From positions 1 to 64,000 of the forward strand of contig NZ_JAFIWC010000008.1 in the NCBI RefSeq assembly GCF_017163755.1: a stretch of DNA of 64,000 bases. Reading direction: 5' to 3'. Below are positions 51,310 to 61,202 of this stretch, piece after piece (position 1 is the stretch's first letter; each line of letters begins with the position of its first letter). The translations under genes were made by a program, and so were the position numbers. This DNA comes from Xanthomonas sp. Lineage in GTDB: Bacteria; Pseudomonadota; Gammaproteobacteria; Xanthomonadales; Xanthomonadaceae. Under the pieces are notes generated by a model. That model made no database searches, was not told the DNA's origin, and worked only from the letters and a program-made list of their open reading frames with translations.

Positions 51310-52512
51310 TCAGCGGATCGAGTTGAACAGCGACATCGACTGCATCTGGGTGAAGATGGTCTGCGCCGCCTTCAGCGCCGCCTGTTCGAGCTGGTACTGG
51401 CCGATCGCCTCGGCGTAGTCCAGGTCGCGCAGCGACGACAGCGTGGTCTTGAGCGTCACCGTGTTGGACTCGCGCAGTTCGCTGGCGTTGTCCAGCGCGG
51501 CCAGCTGCGCGCCGCCGGAGGCGCGCGCGTCGATCATCTTCGCCGAGGCCTGGCTGATGTCGCGCATCGACGACTGCAGGGTGTTCTGCAGCGCGGCCTT
51601 GTCCGCGGCGGTCAACGGATCGGAGCCGAGCGCGTCGACCAGGTCGGTGATGGTGGCGAACACGTCCTTGTTGGTGGATGCGCCGATGTCGAAGCTGTCG
51701 CCGGCCGCCGGCGCGCCGTCCAGGCGCAGCGTCAGGCCGTTGAAGCCGATGCTCTCGCCGGCGACATAGGTGCCGGTCTGCAGCACGGCGCCGCCGCTGT
51801 CGCGCACTTCATAGGTGTCGGCGGCGGTGAACGCGACGCTGTAGCTGCCGCCGTTCCAGGTGCCGGAGCTTGCGTCGCGGCCGTAGCTGAGCAGCAGCCC
51901 GGTGCCGGTGTTGGCGCCGGCCGCGTGCGCGTCGACGGTGCCGTCGCCGGTGCGGATGCGCATGAATACCTCGCTGCCGGGCAGGGCGTCGGCGACCTTG
52001 GTGTCCGGCGCCACTTCCACGCTGCGCTGGGTCTGGTCGCCGTTGTAGACCACCTGGCCGCCGACCACCGCGAACGGCGCGCTGTCGTCGGCGGTGCCGG
52101 CGAACAGATAGCGGCCGCTGCCGTCGGTGCTGTTGGCCAGGCTCAGCAGGCCGTCGTGCAGCGACTTCAGTTCCGAGGCGATGGCCTTGCGGTCGTCGCT
52201 GGTCAGCGCCGAGCTGTTGGCCTGGATGGTCAGCTCGTTGACCCGCGCCATCAGTTCGCCGGCCTGGGCCAGCGTGTTCTCCTGCAGGCCGAGCCGGTTC
52301 TGCACGTTGTTGGCGTTCTGGCCGAAGCGCTCCAGCTCGGCGACCGCGCGATCCAGATTGACCGCGGTGCCGGCGGCGACCGGGTCGTCGGCGGCGGTGA
52401 CCAGGCGCTTGCCGCTGGCCAGCTGCGCTTCCAGGTGCGAGATCTTGGCCTGCTTGCCCAGCATGGTGGACACGGACTGGTTGAACATCATGCCGGTGGA
52501 GATGCGGTTCAT
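51310..52512 (-). CDS. flgL: Hook-filament junction protein FlgL
   Basis: Second hook-associated protein; 400 residues with flagellin-like ends (MNRISTGMMFNQSVSTML; LRDLDYAEAIGQYQLEQAALKAAQTIF). ATG at 52512 overlaps the flgK stop as ATGA. Last gene of flgGHIJKL. Confidence 0.95.
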   Translation of the reverse strand: MNRISTGMMFNQSVSTMLGKQAKISHLEAQLASGKRLVTAADDPVAAGTAVNLDRAVAELERFGQNANNVQNRLGLQENTLAQAGELMARVNELTIQANSSALTSDDRKAIASELKSLHDGLLSLANSTDGSGRYLFAGTADDSAPFAVVGGQVVYNGDQTQRSVEVAPDTKVADALPGSEVFMRIRTGDGTVDAHAAGANTGTGLLLSYGRDASSGTWNGGSYSVAFTAADTYEVRDSGGAVLQTGTYVAGESIGFNGLTLRLDGAPAAGDSFDIGASTNKDVFATITDLVDALGSDPLTAADKAALQNTLQSSMRDISQASAKMIDARASGGAQLAALDNASELRESNTVTLKTTLSSLRDLDYAEAIGQYQLEQAALKAAQTIFTQMQSMSLFNSIR

Positions 52513-54383
52513 CGGATTGCACTCAGGATGGACTGGAACATCGTGTCGGCGGTGGAGATCAGCTGCGACGCGGCCTGGTAGGCCTGCTGCAGGCGCAGCA
52601 TGTCCGAGGCTTCCTCGTCCAGGTTGACGCCGGAGACCGAATCGCGCGCGTCCTGCGCGTTGGTGTGGATGATCTGCTGCGCCTCGGCCGAATACGAGGC
52701 CTGCCGCGCCGCCGAACCGATCGAGGTGGTCAGCCCGGACACCGCGCCGTTGAGGGTGATGGTGTTGCCGTTGAACGCCTTGGCGTCGTCCAGGTTGGCC
52801 AGCAGCAGGGCGTTGCCGTTGTCGCTGGAGCCGGCGCCGGTCGGGCCGACGCCGAAGCTGTCGCCGGCGACCGGGGCGCCGTCCAGGGTCAGGCTCCAGC
52901 CGTTGGCGCTGATGGTCTGCCCGGCGGTGTAGGGGAACGGTCCGGCGCCATCGATGGTGTACTGGTTGGCGTCGATGAACTCGATGTTCGCCGGAACCAG
53001 CAGGTTGGCGTTGCCGGCATCGGTGGCGCGCACCTTGCTGACCACGCCGGTGCCCAGATTGGCCAGGTCGGTGGTGGCCTTGATCGGCGTGGCCGCGGCG
53101 ATGCGCGAGGGATCGGTGATCGCCACGGTCAGCGTGCCGGCCACGCCGGCGGTGGGCTGCAGCAGGAACCTGTCGCCGGCGGCGGCGGTGCCGGACAGCT
53201 GCAGTTCCACGCCGTTGACCACGAACGGGTCGGCGCCGGTGCCGGTGCCGGTCAGCGCCACGCTGGCGCCGGTATCGGCACGGTTGGCGGTCCAGGCGCT
53301 GCCGTCGAACTTGAGCACCAGGTTCTGCCCGTCGAGCTTGCTCAGGTCGCCGACGCTGGCGCTGAAGCTGGCGCTGCCGGTGTTGGCGCTGTGGCCGTTG
53401 ACGGCGGGCGAGGGCAGCGAGAAGAAGTCCCCGCCCAGGTTGCCGTACAGGTCCATGCCGCCGCTATGGGTCTGGTTGTAGGTCACCGCCAGGCCGGTGG
53501 CGATGCGCCCCAGGTCGGCGATGGCCGGATCCAGCACGCTGCTGCGGAACTCGAACAGGCCGCCGATCTGGCCGCCGAGCGCGTTGCCGTTGAGGGTGAT
53601 GGTGCCGCCCTGCGCCTTCAGCGCGACCTGCAGCCGCCCGGGCTGGTACGGATCGGCGACCGTGGTCAGGGTCGAGGCGGTGGTGCCGACCACCATCGCC
53701 TGGCCGCCGGTGGTGTAGACGTTGATCGCGCCGCCGTCCTGGCTGACCGCGGTGCCGCCGGTGTAGCCGACCAGCTGGCTGATCAGCTGGTCGCGGCGGT
53801 CGAGCAGGTCCGGCGCCGCGCCGGCGGCGTTGCTGCCGATCGTGCCGTTGAGCTTGGCGATCTCGGTGGCCAGGCGGTTGGCTTCGGCGGTGCTGGACAG
53901 CAGGCCGTTGTTGACCTCGTTGTCGAGCGCGTCCAGCTGGCCGTCGAGCTGCTTGAAGCGGGTGGTCAGCGCGGTGGCGTTGTCCAGCAGGCTCTGCCGG
54001 CTGGCGGTGGAAGACGCGTTGGACGACAGCCCGCTGCTGGCGTCGAAGAACTTCGACCACAGGCCGGAAATGTTGGTCGCGGTGTCGGAGAACAGCCCGT
54101 CGACGCGGCCGGCCAGGCTGGACAGCTGCTGCAGCCGCGCCAGTTCGCCGCCGCTGTCGAGCAGGCGCGAGGTCGCCAGCTGGTCGGCGATGCGGCTGAT
54201 GTCGGTGATCTGGGTGCCGTTGCCGATGTAGTCCGAGCCGTACCGGGTCGGCGTGGAGGTGGCGAAGGACACCCGCTGCCGGCTGTAGCCGTCGGTATTG
54301 ATGTTGGCGACGTTGTGGCTGACGGTGGCCAGCGCCCGCTGGAAGGCGATCAGCGCGTTGGTGCCGGTGGAAAGTACGGACAT
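52509..54383 (-). CDS. flgK: Hook-filament junction protein FlgK
   Basis: First hook-associated protein; 624 residues. The N-terminus is typical (TNALIAFQRALATVSHNVANINTDGYSRQRV), and the C-terminus carries VSGVNLDEEASDMLRLQQAYQAASQLISTAD. ATG at 54383, 11 bases after flgJ. Confidence 0.96.
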   Translation of the reverse strand: MSVLSTGTNALIAFQRALATVSHNVANINTDGYSRQRVSFATSTPTRYGSDYIGNGTQITDISRIADQLATSRLLDSGGELARLQQLSSLAGRVDGLFSDTATNISGLWSKFFDASSGLSSNASSTASRQSLLDNATALTTRFKQLDGQLDALDNEVNNGLLSSTAEANRLATEIAKLNGTIGSNAAGAAPDLLDRRDQLISQLVGYTGGTAVSQDGGAINVYTTGGQAMVVGTTASTLTTVADPYQPGRLQVALKAQGGTITLNGNALGGQIGGLFEFRSSVLDPAIADLGRIATGLAVTYNQTHSGGMDLYGNLGGDFFSLPSPAVNGHSANTGSASFSASVGDLSKLDGQNLVLKFDGSAWTANRADTGASVALTGTGTGADPFVVNGVELQLSGTAAAGDRFLLQPTAGVAGTLTVAITDPSRIAAATPIKATTDLANLGTGVVSKVRATDAGNANLLVPANIEFIDANQYTIDGAGPFPYTAGQTISANGWSLTLDGAPVAGDSFGVGPTGAGSSDNGNALLLANLDDAKAFNGNTITLNGAVSGLTTSIGSAARQASYSAEAQQIIHTNAQDARDSVSGVNLDEEASDMLRLQQAYQAASQLISTADTMFQSILSAIR

Positions 54384-54394
54384 GGTCGGCTACC

Positions 54395-55606
54395 TCAGCG
54401 GCGGTTGATGCGGGACGCATCGGAGTTGCTGGCGAACACGCGCTCGACGCCGGCCACCGCCGCGCTGCCGATCGCGGCGACGGCGCGGCCGATGGTCGGG
54501 CCGCCGGCGATCGCGGCGATCTTGGCCGCGTACGACGGGTCGGTGGCGTAGCCGGCGCGCTGCAGGCCCTGGGCGAAGCCGCGGATATCGGTACCGGCCT
54601 TCAGCGCCTGCTGGTAGCGCGGGTTGGTCTTCAGCAGGCGCACGTAGTCGGCGAAGCTCTCCGCCGCCGAGGCGTAGGCACGGAAGTCGGCGGTCTGCGA
54701 CTGCTTGACCCCGTTGACGTATTCGTGGGTGCCGGTGGTGGCGCGCTCGCCGCTCCAGCCGGTGGCCTTGATCCCGAACAGGTTGTTGGAGCTGCCGCCA
54801 TCGTTGCGCTGGATGCCCTTGCGCCCCCAGCCGGTCTCCAGCGCGGCCTGCGCGACCAGCGCGCGCGCGTCCACGCCCAGTTCCTTGGCCGCCTTCTGCG
54901 CGTGGGTCCAGATCTGCGCGACGAAGCCTTCCGGGGTGCGCTCGCCCAGGCTCGCCGCTGCCGCCGTGGCGGCCGCGCTGGCGTCGGCATCGGTCTGCGC
55001 GCCGGCGCCGTCGGTGGCGGCCAGGTCCTGCCAGCGGTCGTCGGCCATCGGCCAGGCCAGCGGCACGTTGCCTTCGGCCGGGCTGCTGCCGATCGCATCG
55101 TGCATCGCGCTGGTCTCGCGGCCGGCGATCAGGTCCAGCACGCGGTCGATCTGGTGCTGCGGCGCATTGCCGGCATCCAGGCCGGCCAGCGCGCCGTCGT
55201 CGTTGCCGCTGGCGGCGGCCGCGCCCGCCGCGGCGATGCCGTTGCCGCTGCCGGCGCCTTGCCCGGACACCAGCGAGTACGCCTTGGCCGCGGCCTGCGC
55301 GTTGCCCAGCGAGGTGTTGACCGGTGGCGCCGGCTCGTTCTTGCCGCCGCCCAGCTGCTTGGCGATCATCGCCGCCAGTCCCAGGCCCTTGCCGTCGGTC
55401 AGCGACTTGGCCATCTGCTGGTCGTACATGTCGCGGAACGTCTGGTTCTCGCCCGGGAACAGCGAGTCGCCGAAGCTGGCGTCGCGCATGCTCTTGACCA
55501 GCATCTGCGCGAACTGTCCTTCGAGCTGGCGCGACACCTTGTCGATCCGGGCCGGATCGTTCTGGGTGGTCGGGTTCAGCTCGATGGGAGAGGCGGAGAT
55601 GCGCAT
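54395..55606 (-). CDS. flgJ: Rod assembly protein and muramidase FlgJ
   Basis: Two-domain protein of 403 residues. The N-terminal rod-binding domain (QLEGQFAQMLVKSMRDAS) is followed by an Ala/Gly linker. The C-terminal glucosaminidase domain has QAALETGWGRKGIQ with the catalytic glutamate, then NNLFGIKATGW. It opens the peptidoglycan for the rod. ATG at 55606 directly follows flgI. Confidence 0.95.
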   Translation of the reverse strand: MRISASPIELNPTTQNDPARIDKVSRQLEGQFAQMLVKSMRDASFGDSLFPGENQTFRDMYDQQMAKSLTDGKGLGLAAMIAKQLGGGKNEPAPPVNTSLGNAQAAAKAYSLVSGQGAGSGNGIAAAGAAAASGNDDGALAGLDAGNAPQHQIDRVLDLIAGRETSAMHDAIGSSPAEGNVPLAWPMADDRWQDLAATDGAGAQTDADASAAATAAAASLGERTPEGFVAQIWTHAQKAAKELGVDARALVAQAALETGWGRKGIQRNDGGSSNNLFGIKATGWSGERATTGTHEYVNGVKQSQTADFRAYASAAESFADYVRLLKTNPRYQQALKAGTDIRGFAQGLQRAGYATDPSYAAKIAAIAGGPTIGRAVAAIGSAAVAGVERVFASNSDASRINRR

Positions 55607-55607
55607 G

Positions 55608-56726
55608 TCAGATCACCTCAAGCTCCGCGCTCAGCGCGCCAGCCTGCTTCAGAGCTTCCAGGATCGCGATCAGGTCGCCGGGGGCGGCGCCGACTTCGTT
55701 GACCGCGCGTACGATCTCGTCCAGCGAGGTGCCGCCTTCGAACTTGAACATGCGGCTGCCTTCGTTGGTGGCGGTGATGGTCGACTTCGGCGCGACCACG
55801 GTCTGGCCGTTGCTCAGCGCGTTGGGCTGGCTGACCTCGGTGCCCTCGCTGATGGTGACGGTCAGCGAGCCGTGCGAGATCGCCGCCGGGCTGACCCGCA
55901 CCTGCGAGCCGATCACCACCGTGCCGGTGCGTGCGTTGACCACCACCTTGGCCGGCGCCGCGCCCGGCGACAGCTCGATGTTCTCGATCCGCGACAGCAG
56001 GCCGATGCGCGCGCCCGGGTCGGTCGGCGCGCGCACCGCCACGGTGACGCCGTCGACCGCGCGGGCGCTGCCGGCGCCGAATGCGTTTTCCAGCGCCGCG
56101 ACCATCCGCGACACCGTGGTGAAGTCGTTCTGGTGCAGGTTCAGGGTGATCTCGCCGCTGGCGCCGAACACGTCCGGCAACGCGCGCTCCACCGTCGCGC
56201 CGTTGGGGATGCGGCCCACGCTCGGCACGTTGACCGAGATCCGCGAGCCGTCCTTGCCCTGCGCGCCGAAGCCGCCGACGATCAGGCTGCCCTGCGCGAC
56301 CGCGTAGATCTGGCCGTCGGCGCCCTTCAGCGGCGCCATCAGCAGCGAGCCGCCGCGCAGCGAGACCGCGTTGCCGATCGAGGACACGGTGATGTCGATC
56401 GGCTGGCCGGGCTTGGCGAACGGCGGCAGCTCGGCGTGGATCGCCACCGCGGCGACGTTCTTCAGCTGCGGATTGACGTTCGCCGGGACATTGACGCCCA
56501 GCTCGCCAAGCATGTTCTTCAGGCTCTGCACGGTGAACGGCGCCTGGCTGGTGCGGTCGCCGCTGCCGTCCAGGCCGACCACCAGGCCGTAGCCGACCAG
56601 CGCGTTGCCGCGCACGCCGCCGACCTGGGCCAGGTCCTTGATGCGTTCGGCGGCGGCCGGAGCGGCGACGCCGCAGCACAGCACGAAGGCGGCGAGCAGG
56701 CGGCAGGGCAGGGAGGAGATGCTCAT
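55608..56726 (-). CDS. flgI: Flagellar P-ring protein FlgI
   Basis: Periplasmic P-ring subunit; 372 residues. The signal peptide is [21 protein letters not shown]. The mature part begins [31 protein letters not shown], typical for the family. ATG at 56726, 8 bases after flgH. Confidence 0.96.
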   Translation of the reverse strand: MSISSLPCRLLAAFVLCCGVAAPAAAERIKDLAQVGGVRGNALVGYGLVVGLDGSGDRTSQAPFTVQSLKNMLGELGVNVPANVNPQLKNVAAVAIHAELPPFAKPGQPIDITVSSIGNAVSLRGGSLLMAPLKGADGQIYAVAQGSLIVGGFGAQGKDGSRISVNVPSVGRIPNGATVERALPDVFGASGEITLNLHQNDFTTVSRMVAALENAFGAGSARAVDGVTVAVRAPTDPGARIGLLSRIENIELSPGAAPAKVVVNARTGTVVIGSQVRVSPAAISHGSLTVTISEGTEVSQPNALSNGQTVVAPKSTITATNEGSRMFKFEGGTSLDEIVRAVNEVGAAPGDLIAILEALKQAGALSAELEVI

Positions 56727-56733
56727 GGAAGCC

Positions 56734-57432
56734 TCAGTACGGCGAGAAGCGCGAATTGAAGAAGCGGCTCAGCCAGCCCATCGCGTTGGATTGCGCGATG
56801 GCGCCGCGGCCGCCGTAGGCGATGCGCGCCTCGGCCACCTTGCTGGAGGGAATGGTGTTGTCCGGGGCGATGTCGGCGGCGCGGACGATGCCTTGCACCT
56901 GCACCAGTTCGTCGCCCTGGTTCAGGCGCAGGTTCTTCTGCCCCTGGATCACCAGGTTGCCGTTGGGCAGGCGCTGCATCACGGTCACGGTGATGCTGCC
57001 CTGCATCCGGTTGCTCTGCGCCGAGTTGCCCTTGCCGGCGAAGCTGCGGTCGCCATTGGTGGAGTTGCTCAGCACGTCCAGGCCGCCGACGGTCAGCGGC
57101 GCGCCGAGCAGCGTCGGCGAATCCATCGTCACCGTGTCGGCCTTGCTGATGCTGGTGTTGGCGCTGGAGCTGGCGGTGGTGCTCTCGACCAGGGTGATGG
57201 TCAGCAGGTCGCCGACGTCGCGCGCGCGGCGGTCCGAGTACAGCTGCAGCCCGGGGCCGGCGGCGTAGATCGCGCCGGCGCTGGCCTGCGCCATCGGCGC
57301 GACCACCGGCACGATCGGCGCCATCGGCGCGTACGGGCGCACGTCGCCGGCGGCGACGCCGATGCTGGCGCAGCCGCCCAGCAGGGGCAGGGCGAGGGCG
57401 ACGGTGAACGGGAGAGCGGACAGACGCGACAT
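56734..57432 (-). CDS. flgH: Flagellar L-ring lipoprotein FlgH
   Basis: Outer-membrane L-ring subunit; 232 residues. The lipobox LGGC gives Cys21 as the lipidated residue. The body has [28 protein letters not shown] and ends [16 protein letters not shown] at 57432. Confidence 0.96.
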   Translation of the reverse strand: MSRLSALPFTVALALPLLGGCASIGVAAGDVRPYAPMAPIVPVVAPMAQASAGAIYAAGPGLQLYSDRRARDVGDLLTITLVESTTASSSANTSISKADTVTMDSPTLLGAPLTVGGLDVLSNSTNGDRSFAGKGNSAQSNRMQGSITVTVMQRLPNGNLVIQGQKNLRLNQGDELVQVQGIVRAADIAPDNTIPSSKVAEARIAYGGRGAIAQSNAMGWLSRFFNSRFSPY

Positions 57433-57455
57433 GGCAGGTTCCAGGAAAGTCGGGA

Positions 57456-58241
57456 TCAGACGTTGTTGTTCAGATAGCCGAGCATCGAATCGGTGGTGGA
57501 GATCGCCTTGGCGTTCATCTCGTAGGCGCGCTGGGTCTCGATCATGCTGACCAGCTCCTCGACCACGTTGACGTTGCTGCCTTCCAGCGAGGCCTGCACG
57601 GTGGTGCCCAGGCCGTTGAGGCCGGGCGTGCCGTTCTGCGCCGGACCGGAGGCGGTGGTTTCCGCGTACAGGTTCTCGCCGCGCGCCTGCAGGCCCGACG
57701 GATTGATGAAGTCGGTCAGGGTCAGCGAGCCGATCTCCAGCGCCGCGGCGGTGCCGGCCATCTGCACGCTGACGGTGCCGTCGGTGCCGATGGTCAGCGA
57801 CTGCGCGCCTTCCGGGACCTGGATGCCGGGCTGCACCGGATAGCCGCTGTTGGTGACCAGCTCGCCCTGCGCGTTGATCTGGAAGCTGCCGTCGCGGGTG
57901 AACGCGGAGGTGCCGTCGGGCATCAGCACTTCGAAGAAGCCGCGGCCGTTGACCATCACGTCCAGCGCGCGGCCGGTCTGCTGCGGGTTGCCCTGCTCGA
58001 AGTCCTTGGAGGTGGAGACCACGCGCACGCCGGTGCCCAGCTGCAGGCCCGACGGCAGCTGCGTCTGCGCCGACGTGGAACCGCCGGGCTGGCGCACCTG
58101 CTGGTACAGCAGGTCCTCGAAGCTGGCACGGTCGCGCTTGAAGCCGGTGGTGTTGGTGTTGGCCAGGTTGTTGGAGACGACCGACATGCGCGTCTGCTGC
58201 GCATCCAGTCCGGTCTTGGCGACCCACAAAGCCTGATTCAT
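57456..58241 (-). CDS. flgG: Distal rod protein FlgG
   Basis: 261 residues with the rod/hook N-terminus (LWVAKTGLDAQQTRMSVVSNNLANTNTTGFKR) and C-terminus (NVNVVEELVSMIETQRAYEMNAKAI). ATG at 58241. A sigma54 element lies 55 bases upstream, so it heads flgGHIJKL. Confidence 0.97.
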   Translation of the reverse strand: MNQALWVAKTGLDAQQTRMSVVSNNLANTNTTGFKRDRASFEDLLYQQVRQPGGSTSAQTQLPSGLQLGTGVRVVSTSKDFEQGNPQQTGRALDVMVNGRGFFEVLMPDGTSAFTRDGSFQINAQGELVTNSGYPVQPGIQVPEGAQSLTIGTDGTVSVQMAGTAAALEIGSLTLTDFINPSGLQARGENLYAETTASGPAQNGTPGLNGLGTTVQASLEGSNVNVVEELVSMIETQRAYEMNAKAISTTDSMLGYLNNNV

Positions 58242-58295
58242 GACCCGATTCCTCTGATGGTGGCCCCGAACGCTGCGACGGGGCACTGGGACTGA

Positions 58296-58311
58296 TGCAT
58301 GCGCCGTGCCA
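58296..58311 (-). promoter_or_regulatory. Candidate sigma54 promoter of flgGHIJKL
   Basis: The minus strand reads TGGCACGGCGCATGCA. The -24 is perfect; the -12 is ATGCA. It lies in the 103-base flgF-flgG gap. Confidence 0.75.
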
Positions 58312-58344
58312 AAGCGGTCGCCGGGTTTCCGGCGACCGCCGGCG

Positions 58345-59100
58345 TCAGCCGTTCAGGCGCAGCAGGGTGTTGGCGGACTGCGCGTTCTCGTCGCCGTGCT
58401 TGATCACCTTCACCTGCATCTCGAACTGGCGCTGCAGCTGGATCATCTGCACCAGCGCGCCGGCCGCATCGACGTTGCTGCCTTCCAGCGCGCCGCTGTT
58501 GACCGCGCGGCCGGTGGCCTGGACGAAGGCCTGGGCCGGATCGGTGCTGATGTTGCGCATCAGCCCGTCGGGGCGGCGGGTCAGCCGTTCGGCCGGCGCC
58601 TGCACCACCTTCATCTGCCCGACGATGGTCATGGTCTGCGGGCCTTCGCCGAGCGGCACGATCGAGATCGTGCCGTCGCTGCCGATCTCCATCGACTGGT
58701 TCGGCGGGATCGCCATCGGGTTGCCGTTGGTGTCCAGCACCGCGCGGCCGCTGGCGGTGACCAGCTGGCCGTTCGGGGTCAGCGCCAGTTCGCCGCCGCG
58801 GGTGTACGCCTCGCTGCCGTCGGCCGCCTGCACCGCCAGCCATGCGTCCTGGCCCAGCGACACGTCCAGCGCGTTGCCGGTGACCTGCTGCGCGCCGACC
58901 TCGCGGTCGAAGCCCTGGTCCACGTGCATGGCGTCGATCCGCGACGGATAGCCGGCGCCGCGGATGCGGAACGCCTCGGTATTGGCCAGCGCCGCCTTGA
59001 ACCCGGGCGTATCGACGTTGGCCAGGTTGTGCGACACGGTGCCCTGCGCCTGCAGCGAGGCGCGGGCGCCGGTCATGGCGACGTAGAGTGCTTTGTCCAT
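58345..59100 (-). CDS. flgF: Proximal rod protein FlgF
   Basis: 251 residues: ARASLQAQGTVSHNLANVDTPGFKA at the N-terminus and GALVQMIQLQRQFEMQVKVIKHGDENAQSAN at the C-terminus. ATG at 59100 has AGGAG upstream. Last gene of flgBCDEF; a paired repeat separates it from flgE. Confidence 0.96.
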   Translation of the reverse strand: MDKALYVAMTGARASLQAQGTVSHNLANVDTPGFKAALANTEAFRIRGAGYPSRIDAMHVDQGFDREVGAQQVTGNALDVSLGQDAWLAVQAADGSEAYTRGGELALTPNGQLVTASGRAVLDTNGNPMAIPPNQSMEIGSDGTISIVPLGEGPQTMTIVGQMKVVQAPAERLTRRPDGLMRNISTDPAQAFVQATGRAVNSGALEGSNVDAAGALVQMIQLQRQFEMQVKVIKHGDENAQSANTLLRLNG

Positions 59101-59118
59101 CGGAAGCTCCTGGGGGCC

Positions 59119-59233
59119 GGGACTCGGGACTCGGGACCCGGGACTCGGAAAAGCGCGGAGATCGGCAGGTGTGCGTTATGCCGCCGCTGCCGTCGCTTTT
59201 CCGAGTCCCGAGTCCCGGAACCCGAGTCCCGGG
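59119..59233. repeat. Paired inverted GGGACTCGGGA repeat between flgE and flgF
   Basis: The left arm (59119-59148) is four GGGAC[T/C]C units. The right arm (59201-59233) is the inverse. The interior opens AAAAGCG and closes CGCTTTT, extending the pairing beyond the repeats. The right arm ends 7 bases before the flgE stop codon. This is the cleanest copy. Confidence 0.9.
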
Positions 59234-59240
59234 TTCACCA

Positions 59241-60464
59241 TCAACGGATATTGATGATGGTCTGCGTGACCTGGTCCTGCGTGGAGATCATCTGCGAGTT
59301 GGCCTGGAAGTTGCGCTGCGCGACGATCATGTTGACCAGCTGTTCGGTGAGGTCGACGGTGGAGGATTCCAGCGCGCCGGCCTGGATGTCGCCGAAGTCC
59401 GAGGTCGCCGGCGCGCCGGTGCGCGCGTTGCCGGAGGCCGAGCTCTCCGCCCACACGTTGTCGCCCAGCGAGGTCAGCCCCTGCGGGTTGACGAAGTTGG
59501 TCATCGCCACCTGGCCCAGCGCGCGGTCGGCGTTGTTGGAGTAGCGCGCGTAGACCACGCCGTTGGCGTCGATGCTGATCTCGTTGAGCTTGCCGCTGGC
59601 GTAGCCGTCCTGGCGCGCGTCGCGCAGCGCGAACGATTCGCCGTACTGGGTGGAGCCGCTCACGTCCAGGCTCAGGTTGAGCACGCCGGCGCCGGTGCTC
59701 GGGGTGAACGGATCCAGGGCGATGCGGCCGTCGGCCGGTGCGGTCAGCGCGCCGTTGCCATCGAACTGCAGCGTGCTCGGCGTGCCGACCGCCGCGCCGT
59801 CGACGTAGTTGTGGACCATCCACTGGTTGGGGGTGGCGGTCTTGACGAAGTACGAGGTCTGGGTATGGCTGACGCCCAGCGAGTCGTAGACGGTGATGCC
59901 GCCGGTGGAATGGTTGTAGCTGTTGGCGTCGGTCGGGCTGAAGGTGGCCACGGTCGGCGCGGTGGCATTGGCCGGCAGGGTGAACATCAGGTTCACCGCG
60001 TCGGTCTGCTTGGGCGAGCTGTCGGTGGTCAGCAGCTGCAGGTCGGTCAGGGTGCCCACGGCGAAGCCGTTGCCGTTGGCCGCCGGCGGAAACACCTGCA
60101 ACCGCGCGCCCTGCGGATTGACCACGTAGCCGTTGCCGTCGGTCTGGAAGTTGCCGGCGCGCGAGTACACCTTGGCGCCGTTGGAGGTCAGGGTGAAGAA
60201 GCCCTCGCCGGAGATGGCCAGGTCCAGGTTGCGCCCGGTCGGATCGACGTTGCCCTGCGAGAACTGCTGGGCGACGTTGCTGACCCGCACGCCGGCGCCG
60301 ACCGCGTTGCGCGACAGGCCGTAGCCGGTGGTCGAGAACAGGTCGGCGAACTCCGCGCGCGATTCCTTGAAGCCGGTGGTGTTGACGTTGGCGATGTTGT
60401 TGGCGGTGACGTTGAGGTCGGTATTGGCCGCTTTGAGGCCGGACAGCGAAGTGTTGAAACCCAT
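59241..60464 (-). CDS. flgE: Flagellar hook protein FlgE
   Basis: Hook subunit; 407 residues. The N-terminus is FNTSLSGLKAANTDLNVTANNIANVNTTGFKE, and the C-terminus includes STVDLTEQLVNMIVAQRNFQANSQMI. ATG at 60464, 25 bases after flgD. Confidence 0.97.
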   Translation of the reverse strand: MGFNTSLSGLKAANTDLNVTANNIANVNTTGFKESRAEFADLFSTTGYGLSRNAVGAGVRVSNVAQQFSQGNVDPTGRNLDLAISGEGFFTLTSNGAKVYSRAGNFQTDGNGYVVNPQGARLQVFPPAANGNGFAVGTLTDLQLLTTDSSPKQTDAVNLMFTLPANATAPTVATFSPTDANSYNHSTGGITVYDSLGVSHTQTSYFVKTATPNQWMVHNYVDGAAVGTPSTLQFDGNGALTAPADGRIALDPFTPSTGAGVLNLSLDVSGSTQYGESFALRDARQDGYASGKLNEISIDANGVVYARYSNNADRALGQVAMTNFVNPQGLTSLGDNVWAESSASGNARTGAPATSDFGDIQAGALESSTVDLTEQLVNMIVAQRNFQANSQMISTQDQVTQTIINIR

Positions 60465-60489
60465 GATGGACTCCTGTGGATTGACCGGC

Positions 60490-61161
60490 TCAGCTGATGC
60501 GGAGCACGTCGGCGATCGGAACTGTGCCCAGCCCCGTCAGATCGAGATAGATGCTGTCCGAGCCGAGCGTTGCGCTCTCGACCGGGGCCTGCACGAAGGT
60601 GGAGAGCTTGCTGTCGGTGCCGGAGCCGTCGGTGTGGACCGCGGCGATGGTGTACTTGCCCGCCGGCAGGCGGTTGCCGTTGGCGTCGGTGCCGTCCCAG
60701 CTGAAGTTGGTTTCGCCGGCCTTGCTGGCGGTGACGCTGATCTGCTTGACCGCCACGCCGTTGGCGTCGGTCACGGTGAGGTTGACGATGCCGGCGCTGG
60801 GCGCGGCGACCAGGCCGTTGGCATTGCCCTCGGCGTTCAGCGGCACGGTCGCCGACGGCACCAGCACGTCGTGCCCGACCAGCGCCGCGCCGCGCAGGAT
60901 CTGGTCGGCATTCATCGACGCCGACAGCGCGGTCACGGTCTTGTTGAGGTCGCCGATGCCCTGCACGGTGGACAGCTGCGCCATCTGCGAGACCATCTGG
61001 CTGTTGTCCATCGGCTTGAGCGGGTCCTGGTGCTGCAGCTGCTCGGTCATCAGTCGCAGGAAGTCGGCCTGGTTCAGCGACGACGACGACTCGGGGGTCT
61101 TGGTGGTACTGGCGGAGGTCAGCCCGAGGCTGGCGTACAGGTCGCTGGAAACGGTGCTCAT
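60490..61161 (-). CDS. flgD: Hook cap protein FlgD
   Basis: Scaffold for hook growth; 223 residues. The N-terminal secretion region has LNQADFLRLMTEQLQHQDPLKPMDNSQMVSQMAQLS, followed by the tudor/Ig-like cap domain (GETNFSWDGTDANGNRLPAGKYTI). ATG at 61161. Confidence 0.96.
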   Translation of the reverse strand: MSTVSSDLYASLGLTSASTTKTPESSSSLNQADFLRLMTEQLQHQDPLKPMDNSQMVSQMAQLSTVQGIGDLNKTVTALSASMNADQILRGAALVGHDVLVPSATVPLNAEGNANGLVAAPSAGIVNLTVTDANGVAVKQISVTASKAGETNFSWDGTDANGNRLPAGKYTIAAVHTDGSGTDSKLSTFVQAPVESATLGSDSIYLDLTGLGTVPIADVLRIS

Positions 61162-61202
61162 CGGATAGGTCCTAGGCCGCTAGGCGGCGGGGGTGAGGGC
61201 GC

